Assembly (NCBI GenBank): GCA_950097015.1
Contig: CATNEN010000039.1
Location: forward strand, 15,098,501 to 15,162,500
Origin: Macrostomum hystrix
Lineage: Eukaryota; Platyhelminthes; Macrostomidae
Reading direction: 5' to 3'
Length of the DNA stretch: 64,000 nucleotides
This document shows positions 24,300 through 36,341 of the stretch, piece by piece. The first letter of the stretch is position 1. Each line of letters starts with the position of its first letter. Under the pieces are notes generated by a model. It was not told the DNA's origin, searched no databases, and was given only the letters and a program-made list of their open reading frames with translations. Position numbers and translations under genes: made by a program.

Positions 24300-26273
24300 G
24301 AAGATTCTAAGAAATATCGCCAGTAAAAATAGTTTTAACTTCGTTGTTGGTGTCTAGTGTTTTTCATCCAAAATACTCGTAATTATATCAAAAAAGCATT
24401 ACGGGATTAAAACGCGCTGCATACTACTGATCCAGTTCAAGATCTTCGTCTCAATCTAAATTAAAACCTAGTAAGCAGAGTGTGCAGCTAATACGTGTTT
24501 TAAATATGATTTCCTTCTTTCCTCTTGCTATACTTCTGCTAAAGGTGATTTTATGGGTATAGAATCATCCTTTTTGTTCGTTTGTTTTACTTTTGTTACT
24601 TTTCCTATAAATTTCAGGTAAGTATTCCGCTAATATACTTTTAAAGGCCAGTCATTCAGAACTACGACATGTACTTAACAAACTACTTATGTTAATTAGC
24701 AAATTTGCTATTTATACTACTTATAGTAACGTAAGTAGGATAATAAACATGCAGATATTTTCTTAATTTTCTCAAACCCCCTTTTCACTTATTTCAGCAC
24801 CCGATGTCGCCTCCGCGCGATGACTGAGAGTTTTTCGACTGAACTAAACTGCTTTTTGAACTCCTGTCCCTTCAATACTCCACCCGCTGCAACTGGATTG
24901 GCCAGCCTATAAAAATTCTGTTCTTGTCAGCATCTGCTTATTTTAATAGTGTATTTCATTATCCTTGTTTTAGTAGAATTCATACTCCCGCTAAAACAAT
25001 AGGGATGTTTCTTTGGGTGATTTCAGTTGGAATCTGCGGTGTTTCCAGAAAAAGAAACAGCCGAACGCTGGAAACATACCAATCGGATGATTCCATACTT
25101 AGAATCTACCCAACTGGGCGTTTTCTCGGTGCTTCTTGGTGGCGAAATTGAATCACCCAAAGAACCCTCCAGTTCGGAAGATTCCATGCTCAGAAACCGC
25201 CGAGGAATCGCCCGTTAATAATTCTCTGGTTGTCCCATGGGCCACTGGTTCGGGTGATTCTTCGGCGGTTTCCGCACAATTTACGGTTACATCGGCTGCT
25301 AAACCTGGGTGGTTTCTTTAACTCTTGCGAGATAGGGGGGATTTTGGTAGATTCCACTCCTATTTTGCACAATAAAACCCGCCGAAGAAGCAGCCGAATT
25401 TTTTACAGGGCTACTATTGATTAGCTAGCGTAACGCATGGCTGTTCTATTGCTTATCCAATATTGATAAACAGTGAACCTTCTTGTAAACAAAGGTGAGA
25501 ATTATTTTTATTTTAAAGCTGCTGTTGTGCTTTTGTAATATTGGTATGAACAAATGCTTTATGCCGTGAAAAACTGTGCAACTATATCTGATTGACATAC
25601 CCCAAGTAATCTTAAGTAGTTTAATAAGTTTAATTTTATTCAAGTCAACTTCTACGGTTTTATCACATTTTCTTCACATGGTGAATTGCTAATTTTTATT
25701 TCTGACGGATTTGTTTTATTTCTTGAGATATCCCCAATACCTGGTTTTATTATTGCTTGACTAATTGAGCAAATTTCTTTTATTCAAATCACACCGGGTG
25801 CTTCTCAAATTAGTAAAATTAAAACAATTTTTTGTTTAATCTCTCTCTCTCTCGCTTTATTCCGCTTCAATACGTCTTCGCTTCGCAAATGTGCTTTGCA
25901 GAAATGACCATTAATGTGACAATAGAAACAAAGAAAATCTTTTGAGTGATAACAAATAAATCGACAGCCGAATTATTCGCTATTGTGATGTGTTGTTGTG
26001 TGTGACTTCAAATCGATTTTATTTATTTTTTTTCTTTCGGGCAAAACTTTTATAAACTATGAAGTTATCTACTTACTCAAGTAGGATATTTAGCATCGTT
26101 GAATCAGAAATCATTAAAAATATTAATGGCTGTCATGGGTTCGAAACCGCCATGGTCCTAGAATTTTTGTAAAATTTTTGCTTTATACGCACCGCTTCTA
26201 CTATTAGTAGTTTAATATCTATTTTGAATGTTTTTTTCAGCTGAAGGCAGCCATTTGAATTAAGCAATTAATC
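24300..26273. other. Intergenic DNA between nucleobindin and SEC13
   Basis: No gene recognised. Contents: a foldback region (25011-25272), a CT-rich patch near 25840-25860, and a TTTTTTTCAG acceptor just before the SEC13 start (about 26240), suggesting a 5' UTR intron or trans-splicing. Confidence 0.5.
25011..25272. repeat. Nested inverted repeats (foldback)
   Basis: CTTTGGGTGATT at 25011-25022 is exactly inverted at 25151-25162. GAAACCGCCGAGGAATCGCC (25193-25212, continuing to 25214) pairs with 25251-25272 at 20 of 22 positions. The GC-richer patch may be a small foldback transposon; its ends are not defined. Confidence 0.5.
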
Positions 26274-29015
26274 ATGGTTTCTGTAATGCAAACTGTTGAC
26301 ACTGCGCACGATGATATGATTCACGACGCCCAGTTGGATTACTACGGCACCCGCCTGGCTACCTGTTCCTCCGATAAAACCATTCGAGTTTTCGATGTAC
26401 GCAATCGTGCCCAATCGTTGCTGTGCACTTTAACTAGGCACGAGGGCCCCGTGTGGCAGGTAGCCTGGTCTCATCCGGTTCATGGCTCCCTGCTGGCTTC
26501 GTGTAGCTACGATCGGCGAGTCCTAGTTTGGCGCGAGACCGCCGCGACGGCTCCGCAGTCTCAGCTGCATCAGCAGCGCCTAATGCAACAGCAGCAGCAG
26601 CAGTGGGAGGTGATCTATGAGCACAGTCAGCACGAGAGTAGCGTCAATTCTGTGGCCTGGGCGCCGCACGAATATGGCCTGATGTTCGCCTGCGCTTCCT
26701 CTGATGGCAACATCTCCGTAGTGACCTGCGGTCAGGTAACTTTTTTCGAGATTTGAAAATTTCACCCGATATGTATCGAAAAATATCAATGTCAATTTAT
26801 AGCCTGTTTAACGCAATAACTTAATGAATACAGAATATACGATGAATGAATAGATTTTTTCTATGAATTTTAAACCTGCGTTAAAAACAAGCCGATTCGA
26901 ATTTTGCCTATATGTATCGAAAACCAATAATGTGTGTAAAAAAAGAAAAAATTTAAGTAATTTTTACCGCCGATATGTATAGAAAAACGTAACATTTATG
27001 TATTTCGAATATATAAATTGCAACATGCCTTTAAATCAAGAACCGTGCCTAATAGTTGAAATGATAAATCACATTCAGGATGGCAATTGGGAGACTTCGA
27101 AGATCCCCAACGCGCACACCATCGGCGTCAACGCCGTCAGCTGGGCGCCGGCCACCCAGCCGAGCTCCCTGCTGTGCACTCCGATGACCGCCAACTCCGC
27201 CGACGAAGCTAGCGGCCGCGGCTCGTCTGGCGCCTCCAGCATCGCCGCTCGCCGACTTGTGTCAGGAGGATGTGATGGACAGGTGGCGTGTTACTTTTGT
27301 ATCACTATTAGAGCCTTAAAGATCATTCGACTCCAATAAAATATAATTTAAGTTCCTCCGATTCACTCTAAAGTCCTAAAAGTACATAGAGTTCCCTCCC
27401 AAATCTCTAAAGTACATTCTGATCCCTTCCAAATCCCAAAGTAACATATTCACTCCCAGATCACTAAAGTACATTCTGATCCCTCACAAATCCCTAAAGT
27501 AACATATTCACTCCCAGATCACTAAAGTACATTCTGATCTCCCACAAATCCTCCAAATAACATTGACTGCCAGATCCCTAAAGACTTTTAAGTACCTTCC
27601 AATTCCCAAAATACATATTCACTCCCAGATCCCTAAAGTACATTCTGATCCCTCACAAATCCCCCAAATAGCATTCACTCCCAGATTCCTAAAGTACATT
27701 CTGATCCCTCACAAATCCCCCAAATAGCATTCACTCTCAGAACCCTAAAGTACATTCTGATCCCTCACAAATCCCCCAAATAGCATTCACTCCCAGATTC
27801 CTAAAGTACATTCTGATCCCTCACAAATCCCCCAAATAGCATTCACTCTCAGATCCCTAAAGTACATTCTGATCCCTCCTAAATCCCCCAAATAGCATTC
27901 ACTCTCAGATCCCTAAAGTACATTCTGATCCCTCCTAAATCCCCAAAGTACCATATTCACTCTCAGATCCCCAAGGTACACCTTCCCCTCTCTAAAATCC
28001 CTAAAGTGCATGTTGATCCCTTCCAGATCCTTATCCCAGATTCAACTATTCTTTCCTTTTATCCCTAACATTCGCCGTATTAAAATCCAATTCTATTCTC
28101 CGTGCGCTCGGATTTATTGCAGGTGCGAATTTGGCGCCTCGAACCGGACGGAGCCCAGTGGGTCCGGGAGAGCACACTCGAGGGCCACTCAGACTGGGTT
28201 CGCGACGTAGCCTGGGCGCCAAACCTCGGATTGTCCAGGGACATGATCGCCAGCTGCGGACAGGTAAGCTATTTTTCATTGAATAACTGTCTAGAAATCG
28301 CCGTTTTCCCGGTGAAATCTACGATTTTCTGTCAGATCGAAACACCGATTTTCTCATCTTGTCATATTAGATCGCCGATTTTGTCTGAAATCTCGGAAAG
28401 GATCGCCGATTTTCTCATCCTGTCAGATTGGATCGCCGATTTTCTCATCCTGTCAGATTGGATCGCCAATTTTCTCATCCTGTCAGATTGGATCGCCGAT
28501 TTTCTCATCCTGTCAGATTGGATCGCCGATTTTCTCATCCTGTCAGATTGGATCGCCGATTTTCTCATCCTGTCTGTCAGATTGGATCGCCGATTTTCTC
28601 ATCCTGTCTGTCAGATTGGATCGCCGATTTTCTCATCCTGTCAGATTGGATCGCCGATTTTCTCATCCTGTCTGTCAGATTGGATCGCCGATTTTCTCAT
28701 CCTGTCTGTCAGATTGGATCGCCGATTTTCTCATCCTGTCAGATTGGATCGCCGATTTTCTCATAATTTGCCACCTCCGCCACTGTCTATGTCCAGGACT
28801 GCCGAGTGATGATCTGGACCCGTCGCGAGGAGGACGCCTCCTGGAGCTCCGTCACCCTGCCGCCGTTCCCGGACGTGCTCTGGCACGTCAGCTGGAGCGT
28901 CACTGGCAACCTCCTGGCCGTTAGCAGCGGCGACAACAAAGTCAGCCTGTGGAAGGAGAGCCTGGACGGCCAGTGGATCTGCCTGAATGCGGCAGGCAGC
29001 GCCGATGAGCAGTGA
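26274..29015 (+). CDS. SEC13: SEC13 WD40 protein (COPII coat, nuclear pore)
   Basis: SEC13 is a beta-propeller that pairs with SEC31 in the COPII outer cage and with the NUP107-160 complex at nuclear pores. Exons: 26274-26735, 27079-27282, 28123-28263, 28797-29015, all GT-AG and all phase 0. They sum to 341 aa (human 322). The start [20 protein letters not shown] is family-typical. Other conserved blocks are [45 protein letters not shown] and [14 protein letters not shown]. The extra length comes mainly from a Gln-rich loop in exon 1 ([11 protein letters not shown]) and a Ser/Ala loop in exon 2 ([15 protein letters not shown]). Introns 2 and 3 are filled with minisatellites. Intron 3 happens to stay open in the frame of exon 3. 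Confidence 0.96.
27390..28030. repeat. Minisatellite in SEC13 intron 2
   Basis: Composite units of about 56-60 bp: CCTAAAGTACATTCTGATCC, TCACAAATCCCCCAAATAGC and ATTCACTCCCAGAT. The half-units CCCTAAAGT and CCCAAATAG appear related, so the unit may itself be an old duplication. Confidence 0.85.
28370..28766. repeat. 30-bp minisatellite in SEC13 intron 3
   Basis: About 13 units of GGATCGCCGATTTTCTCATC plus CTGTCAGATT; some have an extra CTGT. The CTGTCAG and CTCAT pieces look like repeated acceptor or branch-like motifs close to the true acceptor at 28796. Confidence 0.93.
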
Positions 29016-29249
29016 CAAGCTCAGCACTATTTTAGCTTAATTGATTTGATAAAACAGTCTATTCATATTATAACAGGATTGACTATTTGTTTATTTGCGT
29101 TTAAAAATATTTTCACTTTTATCTAAATCTGATTGTTTCAAAGAACTATCATTATTTAGGCCTCTTAAGAGATATATCCTGCAGCAACCATATAATTTTA
29201 TTTAAAAAATCCCTCAAGTGTTTAGATAACCTGTCTTAAACAATTCCCT

Positions 29250-29775
29250 TGATTGATTGTTGAAATATTGTGTGATAATTCCCAATAGAATGTGGAAGTA
29301 TCCGTTTAGGAAATCCCCCTATTTAATGTCACAGATACCCCTTAAGATAATTTGTCAAGAAAATCCCCTTTTGAATGTTGGGATAATTTGTCTAGAAAAA
29401 TCCCCTAATGAATGTAGGGATAATCTGTCTAGAAAAATCCCCTAATGAATGTTGGGACAATATGTCTAGAAAAATCCTCTAATGAATGTAGGGACAATCT
29501 GTCTAGAAAAATCCCCTAATGAATGTTGGGACAATCTGTCTAGAAAAATCCTCTAATGAATGTTGGGACAATATGTCTAGAAAAATCCTCTAATGAATGT
29601 TGGGACAATCTGTCTAGAAAAATCCTCTAATGAATGTTGGGACAATATGTCTAGAAAAATCCTCTAATGAATGTTGGGATAATATGTCTAGAAAAATCCC
29701 CTAATGAATGTTGGGATAATCTGTCTAGAAAAATCCTCTAATGAATGTTGGGATAATCTGTCTAGAAAATTCCCA
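29250..29775. repeat. 37-bp minisatellite downstream of SEC13
   Basis: Units of TGTCTAGAAAAATCCTCTAA plus TGAATGTTGGGACAATA, more regular towards the right end. Confidence 0.9.
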
Positions 29776-30209
29776 GTAGTTATACAACAAGGTACAGTTA
29801 CCTCTTACCTTCTTGTAGCTGTCTTTAACTAAAGTATCCTAATAGAATATCGCCAATAGTTATTTATAGTCCATGTGTTCTGGCCTTCTCGCTTTTGCTT
29901 TACAAAATTTTATTTTTAAGTCGGGTTCCGGTTATGTCTTCACTAATCCCTTGTTTGCTTACGTATTTATTAATGGATTGAGATCAGTTTCGTTGTCTCG
30001 ATCAGCAATGTTCAGTTTCTATCTGATAATAATTCTTAAATCGTTCATTGATAAACATGCTGATTGATTTGCTAGTAGCTTTGCCGAGAAATTTAGTATC
30101 AATATGGTAAAATAATATAAAATTTTCTGCCTGCTGTTTTACTAATTGTTTCGGCTCTGAGCAAACTTACTTGATCCGCGTTTTATGACTACGTTTAATT
30201 GGTCCGTTC
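29776..30209. other. Intergenic DNA, nothing recognised
   Basis: AT-rich spacer ending at the mariner terminal repeat. Confidence 0.5.
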
Positions 30210-30863
30210 TACGAGGGGTGTTTTAAAAGTAGCGAGAATTTAGTCATAACTTTTTAATGGATAAACTTTTAAATTTGAAATTTTTACCCTGCAATTTTGC
30301 ATATATGGACAGCACACAGCTTCAGTTGCAACCCTGTCGGTCTAGATGCACCAGTGAAATCTCACATTGGAGTCCAGACCTCGAGATTAAAAATTACGAT
30401 TTTTGTCTGTGGAAAAGAGTGAACAGGTAAACGTGTTTGTTGTGTCAAAATCAGCGCCTTCGTCCATTTCTTCAGCGATTTCAGCACGTTCCACAAAGCT
30501 GCCATTGAGCTGGATACACTTCTCATAGCGATGCAGCAGTTTGTCGATTCCCTCCCCCCAAAAACTCGCAGGCAGCGCATGGAGAGATTCGTTGGCCGCC
30601 GCAATGACTTCCTGTCGACTGGTGAAGACGCGACCTCGCATGGGCTTCTTCATTACTCCAAACAAGTGAAAGTCAGCAATGGCGAGGTCTGGTGAATAGG
30701 GTGGAGGATCAAGCAGCCGAAAGCCGAGCTCTTCCACTTTCCTTGTGGTGGCCGCGGCGACGTGAGGGCGAGCATTGTCCCACAATATGAAGGGCCTGGC
30801 ACGCATGATGCGGCGCTTCTGGAGGATGACTTCACGCAGACAAGCAAAGCACTTTTCAGTCAA
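30210..30863 (-). mobile_element. Tc1/mariner transposon relic, C-terminal transposase
   Basis: Minus strand. 30863-30387 encodes the C-terminal half of a mariner-type transposase: PFILWDNARPHVA carries the second catalytic Asp, and LLDPPPYSPDLAIADFHLF is the PYSPDLAPxD signature. The LHRYEKCIQLNGSFVE block is typical near the C-terminus. Beyond it, a candidate terminal repeat (CGAGGGGTGTTTTAAAAGTA, from 30212) is preceded by TA at 30210-30211. The N-terminal DNA-binding half and the other TIR are missing; the coding part stops where a minisatellite begins. The relic is inactive. The frame itself is still open, so decay is not old. Confidence 0.85.
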
Positions 30864-30924
30864 GAATTTGCAATTTTGGGTTTTTGCTATTATTTTCTAA
30901 ACTCGTATTTCTCTATTCCCACAG

Positions 30925-31592
30925 ATTATATTTCTCAATTCTCATCTCAGATTCTATTTCTCGATCCTCATCTCAGATTCTATTTCTCAATCCTCATCTC
31001 AGATTCTATTTCTCAATCCTCATCTCAGATTATATTTCTCGATCCTCATCTCAGATTCTATTTCTCAATCCTCATCTCAGATTCTATTTCTCAATCCTCA
31101 TCTCAGATTCTATTTCTCAATCCTCATCTCAGATTCTATTTCTCAATCCTCATCTCAGATTCTATTTCTCAATCCTCATCTCAGATTCTATTTCTCAATC
31201 CTCATCTCAGATTCTATTTCTCAATCCTCATCTCAGATTATATTTCTCAATCCTAATCTCAGATTCTATTTCTCAATCCTCATCTCAGATTCTATTTCTC
31301 AATCCTCATCTCAGAATTTATTTCTCGATCCTCATCTCAGATTCTATTTCTCAATCCTCATCTCAGATTCTATTTCTCAATCCTCATCTCAGAATTTATT
31401 TCTCGATCCTCATCTCAGATTCTATTTCTCAATCCTCATCTCAGATTATATTTCTCAATCCTAATCTCAGATTCTATTTCTCAATCCTCATCTCAGATTC
31501 TATTTCTCAATCCTCATCTCAGATTCTATTTCTCAATCCTCATCTTAGATTATATTTATCAATCCTCATCTTAGATTATATTTCTCAATTAA
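30925..31592. repeat. 26-bp minisatellite next to the mariner relic
   Basis: About 25 units of ATTCTATTTCTCAATCCTCA plus TCTCAG. Three units equal 78 nt, so all three plus frames stay open. It starts within about 60 bp of the truncated transposase end. Confidence 0.93.
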
Positions 31593-32012
31593 TTAGCAAG
31601 GCGAAAGTTCATTTTGTGTTTAAGAAAGCAAAATAATATTCTGCTACCCGTTCTTACAACCTAGCCTGTTTATTTTTAAAGTAGATTCCAATTGAGAACA
31701 TTATGTAGCCACTCTTAGAATCTGAAAAAAGGTATTCTATTGTTAACTTATATATTGGAAAACGGAAATTTTGTGTTCCTGGAAAACACTCTGTTGGACT
31801 TGACTTTGCCCTGTTTTGTAAGTCTGAACTCTTATGATCTGCTCAACTCTTAATTGAGTAGGCGAACAACTTAACTTCTGGGAAAATGAAGGAAAATTAT
31901 GAAACACAACAAGCAGTACTAGCTAGCTACTAGTGAAAACCTATGCTTACAAGTGCTGCATACAAGTAAAGCAGAAATACTGTTTTGTAAACTGTTGCCC
32001 ACGAGGCCGTTG
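31593..32012. other. Downstream flank of the Gln-rich gene
   Basis: No gene seen; 3' side of the minus-strand gene ending at 32013. Confidence 0.5.
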
Positions 32013-34607
32013 CTAACGGTTGTTGCCTAGCAACGATCGCCGGGCAGCTGTCGACGACGCGGCTGTGACTGAAGCGCCAGACGCAGCTGCGCCGACCCCG
32101 GCGGGCCCGGCCGCAACCAAAGGCGCCGTTGTTTCCATCGGTCGTCTGGCCGTTGTCAAGGCGTTACTAATATCGTAGCGTCTATTGCCTAGCGCCGTTG
32201 CAGTCTGCTGACTGCCACCGGAGCCACTGTTTGTGGCCTGAGTTAGCTGCAGACGGGTCTGAAGCAGCTGGTCCAATGCTTTGTCCACATACTCCGGCCT
32301 CACCGTAGCATTGTCATCCACAATGCACCCTTCGTCCGAATCTACTTTCAGAGCCAAGTCGTCTTTACTTTGCATCGCCGGCGGGTTGTCAAACAGCTGC
32401 CTACTGCGACTTTCCATTGTATCGACGGTCACCGACAGTCGACGGCGCTGTCGCGGCACCGGCGGCGTCGCCGATTTCGAGGCGGCCGACATCGGCTGCA
32501 GACTTCGGCGCTGCCGCGGAGTGGGCGTCGGCGGTGCAACTGCGGGAGGCAGCTGCGACTGCTCAGACGGCCTCTGCTGAGACGTCGGCGGTAAAACTCG
32601 TTGCGTTGTAGCTGTTGATACGCGCAGACGATTCTGCACCGACTGACCAGCTGTTGAAAGGGAATTTTATTTGCGGCAGCATTATTAACAAAAGCGTACT
32701 GTTAATTGGCATTTCTTGGTTAGCTTTAAGTGGTTTTCTACTTAGTTTTCAGTCCATGGGCACCTTAGGGTGTCGGTGGCAGAGCGGTTAACGCGTTTGC
32801 CTCTCGCACAACGGTCCCTAAGTTCGATTCCATGGCGAGGCCACATTTATTTGGGGCGCAGCCGCGGAGAGAAGGCTTGGGGGCTTGTCATGCAATTTAC
32901 GCCCTTGAGGGCCAACCTCTAAGGCACAGCGAGAGTGTACACTGCCTGACAATGAGAAAGTCAGGCCAGATGTACACACCTGCGCCTGCGTAGTGTATCT
33001 GTGTGAGTGTGTGCTCAGGAGTCAGCGAAATGGGCAGAATTGCCTCCTCGCTGGCTGCGTGTCAAGTGTCACCAAATGATGTGCCATTGCCCACAGACCT
33101 GGAATAATTTTTTATAATTATTATGGACAACTAAACGAATTCCTCATGCTGTTACGCAATTTTCAAACAGAATAAACTGCCCTACTCATGGACTCAAAGT
33201 TAAAATTCAATGCAAAAACCTCTGAATACAAAAGTAAACGTAGAGAGCCTCCACGAATATTAAAAGCCTTCCAATGTCCATTGCTAAGCACTGACCAGGT
33301 GAATTTTCATAGTTGCACGCGGCCGGTTGAAGTTGCTGACTATTTAACGACAACGACGCACGTTCCGACCGCAGCTTCGGCACTGGCGGCTTGGCTGTGA
33401 GGTAGGCGGTTTGGGCAGCGTCGGCTTCAGCGTCCAGCATGTCCTCCTCGGAGAAGTCTGTCAGCAGCAGGCGGTCCCGCAGTGCGTTCGCACCGACTGC
33501 CGGGTCGCAGCCGTCCTGCTCCGAAGATGCGGCAGTTGAATAGTATCCGCGGCCGGAGGATTCAGCAGAGAAGTTCAACGACTTGCTGGCATTGCTGGCG
33601 CATGTACCGTAGCTCCAAGCCTGCAGCAAGTCTTCGGCAAGCCCATGCGTAGATCTGACAGCGGGCCTCCCCAATCCCAGGCTTCGCTGTCGCTGCTGCT
33701 GCTGCTGCCGCTGCTGCTGCTGCTGTTGCTGCTGCTGAGACTGTTGATGGATGCCACCGAGATGACGATCCGCCAGGAATGAGGCGGAATTCTCGTTCAA
33801 CTGGCCGGCTTGTCGGCAGTGCAGTTGAATGGCTTGAGCCAGCAGCTTCTCAATCTCTTCGCTAGTGCCGTAGAATCCGTTGTTGGCAAAGATTGACATG
33901 TCCAACTTCTCTGGCTGCTGCTGCTTGTGCAGATGCTGCTGCTGGAGAACTGAGGATGCGCTGATTTCCTGTATGGTGGCGCTGCCGCTATGGGCTGAAG
34001 ATGCGGAAATCGACGCAAAAAATGCGCCATTGCGTGACTGCTGCTGCTGCTGCTGCTGATGCTGCTGCTGCTGCGGCTGCTGATGCTGCTGCTGCTGCTG
34101 CTGTTGCTGATTTTGTTGCTGCTGCTGTGGCTGCTGCTGCGGCTGCTGATGCTGCTGCTGCTGCTGCTGCTGCTGTTGCTGATTTTGTTGCTGCTGCTGT
34201 GGCTGCTGCTGCTGCTGCTGTTGCTGATGTTGTTGCTGCTGCTGTTGCTGCTGCTGCTGCTCCTGCTGCTCCTGCTGCTCATCAGTGCAAAAGTCGTCGT
34301 ACAGCTCAGGCTGAAAATCAAACTCGGGATCTTCAGCGTCCAACAGGCAGGAGTCAAGACTGGCAATGTCCATCAAAGTGGCATGCTGCTGCTGCTGCTG
34401 CTGTTCTCCGAATCCAGATCCAATAAATAGGCCAGCCGGCACCTTAGCACCTGCTGTACTACTGTTAGTAGTTCGTCGCCGCAGCTGCGCAGAGCCTCGG
34501 TGCCTGCCGCCGCTGCCGGCGCCGCGTTTTAGTGACGGCGCCAGTCGTAGCAATGTCTTGGTCTTGCTGGATTTTCCGACTGAGCAGCTCTCTGCATTGT
34601 CGGCCAT
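32013..34607 (-). CDS. Unrecognised Gln-rich protein, two exons
   Basis: Hand model: exon 1 34607-33296 (ATG at 34607, donor GTCAGT) and exon 2 32650-32013 (acceptor TTTCAACAG). The sum is 1950 nt, 649 aa. Visible parts: a basic start (MADNAESCSVGKSSKTKTLL), an acidic segment (SCLLDAEDPEFDFQPELYDD), long poly-Gln with His and Asn interruptions (DNA about 33.97-34.28 kb), a second acidic patch (DFSEEDMLDAEADAA), a Pro/Arg-rich stretch (PPTPTPRQRRSLQP, PVPRQRRRLSV) and a Ser/Ala-rich tail. No enzyme motif, signal peptide or membrane segment. The layout suggests a disordered regulatory or scaffold protein. I do not recognise the family. The SINE at 32766-33110 lies in the intron in antisense. 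Confidence 0.65.
32766..33110 (+). repeat. tRNA-derived SINE, copy 1
   Basis: The head is a tRNA-like module: GGTGGCAGAGCGGTTAACGC (A-box region) and AGTTCGATTCCATGG (B box). The body includes AGATGTACACACCTG, GTGTGCTCAGGAGTCAGCGA, AATGGGCAGAATTGCCTC and GTGTCACCAAATGATGTGCC. An AT-rich tail follows. Copies 2 and 3 share the order of these blocks. Confidence 0.8.
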
Positions 34608-35198
34608 TGATTTTTATTACTGGGTGATTGCAGTCCAGCCGCGTATTCTCATGCGCTTGTTTTTTTATAAAAATTTCCATTGAACACAGTCATTGAATTT
34701 ATTCTGTGTGAAATTCTTTTGCAACTAGCGAGAGAAATCTATGGGCAGAGAAGGGCCATAGACATTGATAATTTCTTCGTTTCCGTTGATGCATCTAGCC
34801 GGGATTTGTTATACAAATTTACGCATTTACGCATATTTACCCAATAGCACTTTAGTGAAGCCCTATAGCATATTATGGTGCACAGAAAGTGGGATTCTCC
34901 ACTATTCTAATAGCGAACGCGCTGTAACAAGACTTAACTCTATTTAACCTATTTTTGTCAGATGGTATTTAAGGCCTCGAAATTGCTCGCATTCGTGGTC
35001 TGAACTACTACTAGTTTTGTGAGTAAACAACAATAAGGCGACTCAAGTGTTCTCAAATTCTAGCTTTGATAATGTCGAGCTGTCAAAAGAAGGATGCCAT
35101 TTTTGCCATAGACTATATCCATATTAACCGAATGATCTTACTATGCCTTTGTTGTTCAGATTTACTCGTATTTTTAGAAAAAGTCTTTACTTGCATCA
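34608..35198. other. Upstream flank of the Gln-rich gene
   Basis: No gene recognised. It should contain the promoter of the minus-strand gene starting at 34607. Confidence 0.45.
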
Positions 35199-35482
35199 GT
35201 GGGGTGAGTGGAAGAGGGGTTAACGCGCTTGCCTCTCGCACCAAGGTCTCTGAGCTCGATTCCATGGCGAGGCCACATTCATTTTGGGCGCAGCTGCCAT
35301 GCAATTTACGCCCTTGAGGGCTAACATGGCACAGTGAGAATGTGCGCTGCATGACGCTGAGAAATTCAGATCAGATGTACACACCTGTGTGAGCGTGTGC
35401 CTGCGCGCTTGTGTGCTCAGGAGTCAGAGAAATGGGCAGAATTGCCTCTTTGCTGGTCTGGTGTCACCAAATGATGATTTTA
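35199..35482 (+). repeat. tRNA-derived SINE, copy 2
   Basis: GAGTGGAAGAGGGGTTAACG, then GCTCGATTCCATGGCGAGGC, then the shared body (AGATGTACACACCTGTGTGA, GTGCTCAGGAGTCAGAGAAA, GGTGTCACCAAATGATG). It lacks a segment present in copy 1, and the tail is short. Confidence 0.75.
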
Positions 35483-36018
35483 TAAATTTGATCTTGCAGA
35501 TGCATAAAACGCGCAAAACCATTTCTCAGAAATGGATGATTGGCTGTCCTAAAAAAATGCGAATTAAATTTGTCGGAATTCACGTAAGAAATACGCAGAA
35601 AATTAATTGTGTCTTTATTCTGACGTTCGGCAATTTAAAGAAAAGAAAATCTGCATTGAAAGATTTAGCTGATGCAAATAGGAAACTTCATATCTTAAAA
35701 ACATAGATATTCACAATCAGAAGCAGTGAAAGTTTCTACTCGCGCAAGAGTAACATGAAATTTTACCAGAGCATGAAATTTGCTGGCACAGTATAGTTTC
35801 ATCTGATAGTAGCTCGTAAAATATTAGCTTTAACAACAGATAACAGATTTTTTGGCTAAGGATTGACCAATTGAGTTGAAATCAGACATGGAGAAAATAA
35901 TTTAGTCACAATATTTTCATATTAAAGAGCATGAAGTACATTTAGTACTTGGCCTGTGAGACCAAAAATGACTAAAATTAGTTTTCCTATTTAAAAAGCT
36001 CCTGCAGTTTCACAGCTG
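35483..36018. other. Downstream flank of the TTLL gene
   Basis: A short plus-strand open frame runs through the SINE into this sequence; its composition (MHKTRKTISQKWMIG, then KKRKSALKDLADANRKL) gives no family match. I do not call it a gene. Confidence 0.4.
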
Positions 36019-36308
36019 TCAACGCAGTAAAATCAAGGGACTCTCGCCGGCAACTTGGCGAGCAGCACCGCTTCGACCACCTGGCGGTGTTGTCCCAGTG
36101 CCAGCCGACTGCTGCTTTTGCAGCCTCTTACCGACGCGACCTAGTTCGGCTGTGTCAGCCGCCGCGGCTGCAAGGTGCAACAGTCGATGACGCTGCTGCT
36201 GCTGCTGCTGCTGCTGCTGAATATCCTCCACGGGACGTCCCGCCATAGGAGCTGACATCACCGACAGACTACCTGCTGAGAGGCCGCTGCCGCCACTGCC
36301 AAGAATGA

Positions 36309-36341
<33 letters not shown>

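Noticed and set aside
23797-24310. Alternative frames across the His-rich array (VFRSLIV on minus, TTIRLLN on plus)
   Set aside because: Shadows of the 21-bp coding repeat; only the PEHHDKA frame continues from exon 9 in phase.
28264-28796. Long open extension of SEC13 exon 3
   Set aside because: The 30-bp intronic array has no stop in this frame; splice sites and homology give a 47-codon exon joined to 28797.
30884-31636. 250-codon Ser/Phe/Ile-rich frame
   Set aside because: 26-bp array open because three units make 78 nt.
33797-34430. Poly-Ser, poly-Ala and poly-Leu frames
   Set aside because: Shadows of the CAG run that encodes poly-Gln in the two-exon gene.
35389-35706. 105-codon plus-strand frame
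   Set aside because: Its first part is SINE body; the rest has no recognisable protein character or splice context.
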